NCBI GenBank assembly: GCA_032622095.1
Contig: CP136064.1
Coordinates: forward strand, 260,629,863-260,693,862
Source of the DNA: Siphonodentalium dalli
Lineage: Eukaryota; Mollusca; Scaphopoda; Gadilida; Siphonodentaliidae
Reading direction: 5' to 3'
Length of the DNA: 64,000 bases
The translations under genes were made by a program, and so were the position numbers. A model generated the notes under the pieces. The model did no database searches and was not told where the DNA came from. It saw nothing but the letters and a program-made list of their open reading frames with translations. Numbering within the stretch: position 1 is the first letter of the stretch; every line of letters starts with the position of its first letter. This document shows positions 63,174 to 64,000 of the stretch, in pieces.

Positions 63174-64000
63174 CTGTAAATGAGAACATTTAATTTCCTT
63201 ATGGCTAGTCTCACTGAATTTCTGTAAATGAGAACATTTAATTTCCTTATGGCTAATCTCACTGAATTTCTGTAAATGAGAACATTTAATTTCCTTATGG
63301 CTAATCTCACAGAATTTCTGTAAATGAGAACATTTAATTTCCTTATGGCTGATCTCACTGAATTTCTGTAAATGAGAACATTTAATTTCCTTATGGCTGA
63401 TCTCACTGAATTTCTGTAAATGAGAACATTTAATTTCCTTATGGCTAATCTCACTGAATTTCTGTAAATGAAAACATTTAATTTCCTTATGGCTAATCTC
63501 ACTGAATTTCTGTAAATGAGAACATTTAATTTCCTTATGGCTAATCTCACTGAATTTCTGTAAATGAGAACATTTAATTTCCTTATGGCTAATCTCACTG
63601 AATTTCTGTAAATGAGAACATTTAATTTCCTTATGGCTAGTCTCACTGAATTTCTGTAAATGAGAACATTTAATTTCCTTATGGCTAATCTCACTGAATT
63701 TCTGTAAATGAGAACATTTAATTTCCTTATGGCTAGTCTCACTGAATTTCTGTAAATGAGAACATTTAATTTCCTTATGGCTAATCTCACTGAATTTCTG
63801 TAAATGAGAACATTTAATTTCCTTATGGCTAGTCTCACTGAATTTCTGTTAATGAGAACATTTAATTTCCTTATGGCTAATCTCACTGAATTTCTGTAAA
63901 TGAGAACATTTAATTTCCTTATGGCTAATCTCACAGAATTTCTGTAAATGAGAACATTTAATTTCCTTATGGCTGATCTCACTGAATTTCTGTAAATGAG
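63144..64000 (-). repeat. Acceptor-side array: 3' splice site plus exon start, 48 bp units
   Basis: Read on the minus strand, each 48 bp unit is 'tgttctcatttacag' followed by 30 nt of exon (AAATTCAGTGAGATTAGCCA then TAAGGAAATT) and 'aaa'. AG acceptors fall at 63174 + 48n up to 63990, eighteen in the window, and the array runs off the edge. All units are open in the arrestin frame, encoding [16 protein letters not shown]. Variants are few (TTA/CTA, TCA/TCT, TTA/TCA, CTC/TTC, TAC/AAC). Confidence 0.95.

Noticed and set aside
62951-63982. A 343-codon minus-strand reading frame as an independent protein
   Set aside because: It is the arrestin exon read backwards through its 48 bp acceptor array and forward through intron sequence of the donor array. 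Its start codon lies inside a repeat unit. Only 63038-63173 is supported as an exon.
63144-64000. CRISPR-like array
   Set aside because: Units are contiguous with no variable spacers, and the surroundings are eukaryotic intron and exon sequence.

Overview
The window is metazoan nuclear DNA: AT-rich, almost free of coding sequence, crowded with hairpin-forming non-autonomous transposons, and carrying one multi-exon gene with GT-AG introns. Repeats with a ~160 bp tandem core and (GGAC)n-type stretches are typical of marine invertebrates, molluscs in particular. That assignment is inference; no sequence here fixes the phylum.

The only gene I can support is the C-terminal two-thirds of a beta-arrestin on the minus strand. 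Seven coding exons run from 63173 down to the TGA stop at 24977-24979 (63038-63173, 57640-57724, 54609-54681, 52390-52536, 36292-36378, 28952-29098, 24977-25076). All splice phases agree and together they encode about 257 residues, including a clathrin box and an AP2-binding motif. The N-terminal exons lie beyond base 64000. Everything below about 24.4 kb is downstream of the gene and I found no gene in it.

The most unusual feature is how the arrestin splice junctions have evolved. The 3' splice site plus the first 30 nt of the exon at 63038-63173 is tandemly repeated at least 17 times as a 48 bp (16 codon) unit. Every copy has an AG acceptor, and every copy is open in the arrestin frame. It repeats the strand carrying the phosphate-sensor arginine. 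The opposite end of the same exon lies in a second array, about 56 bp per unit, which repeats the exon end plus its GT donor. Use of downstream donors there would truncate the protein. The acceptor of the exon at 54609-54681 is also duplicated, 61 bp upstream. A third array, 28 units of 48 bp, lies in the largest intron.

The rest is repeats. (1) Hairpin MITEs with CAGTAATGCC ends and TA target duplications. (2) Several families with TTAA target sites; three of them share one conserved hairpin cassette despite different termini. (3) hAT-like elements with 8 bp target duplications. (4) A 5.27 kb foldback palindrome at 41346-46612, whose pre-insertion sequence survives as a paralogous site at about 28435. 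(5) Elements built around ~160 bp tandem cores. (6) Several minisatellites. Many elements are nested, and four nestings or paralogous empty sites show the target duplications directly.
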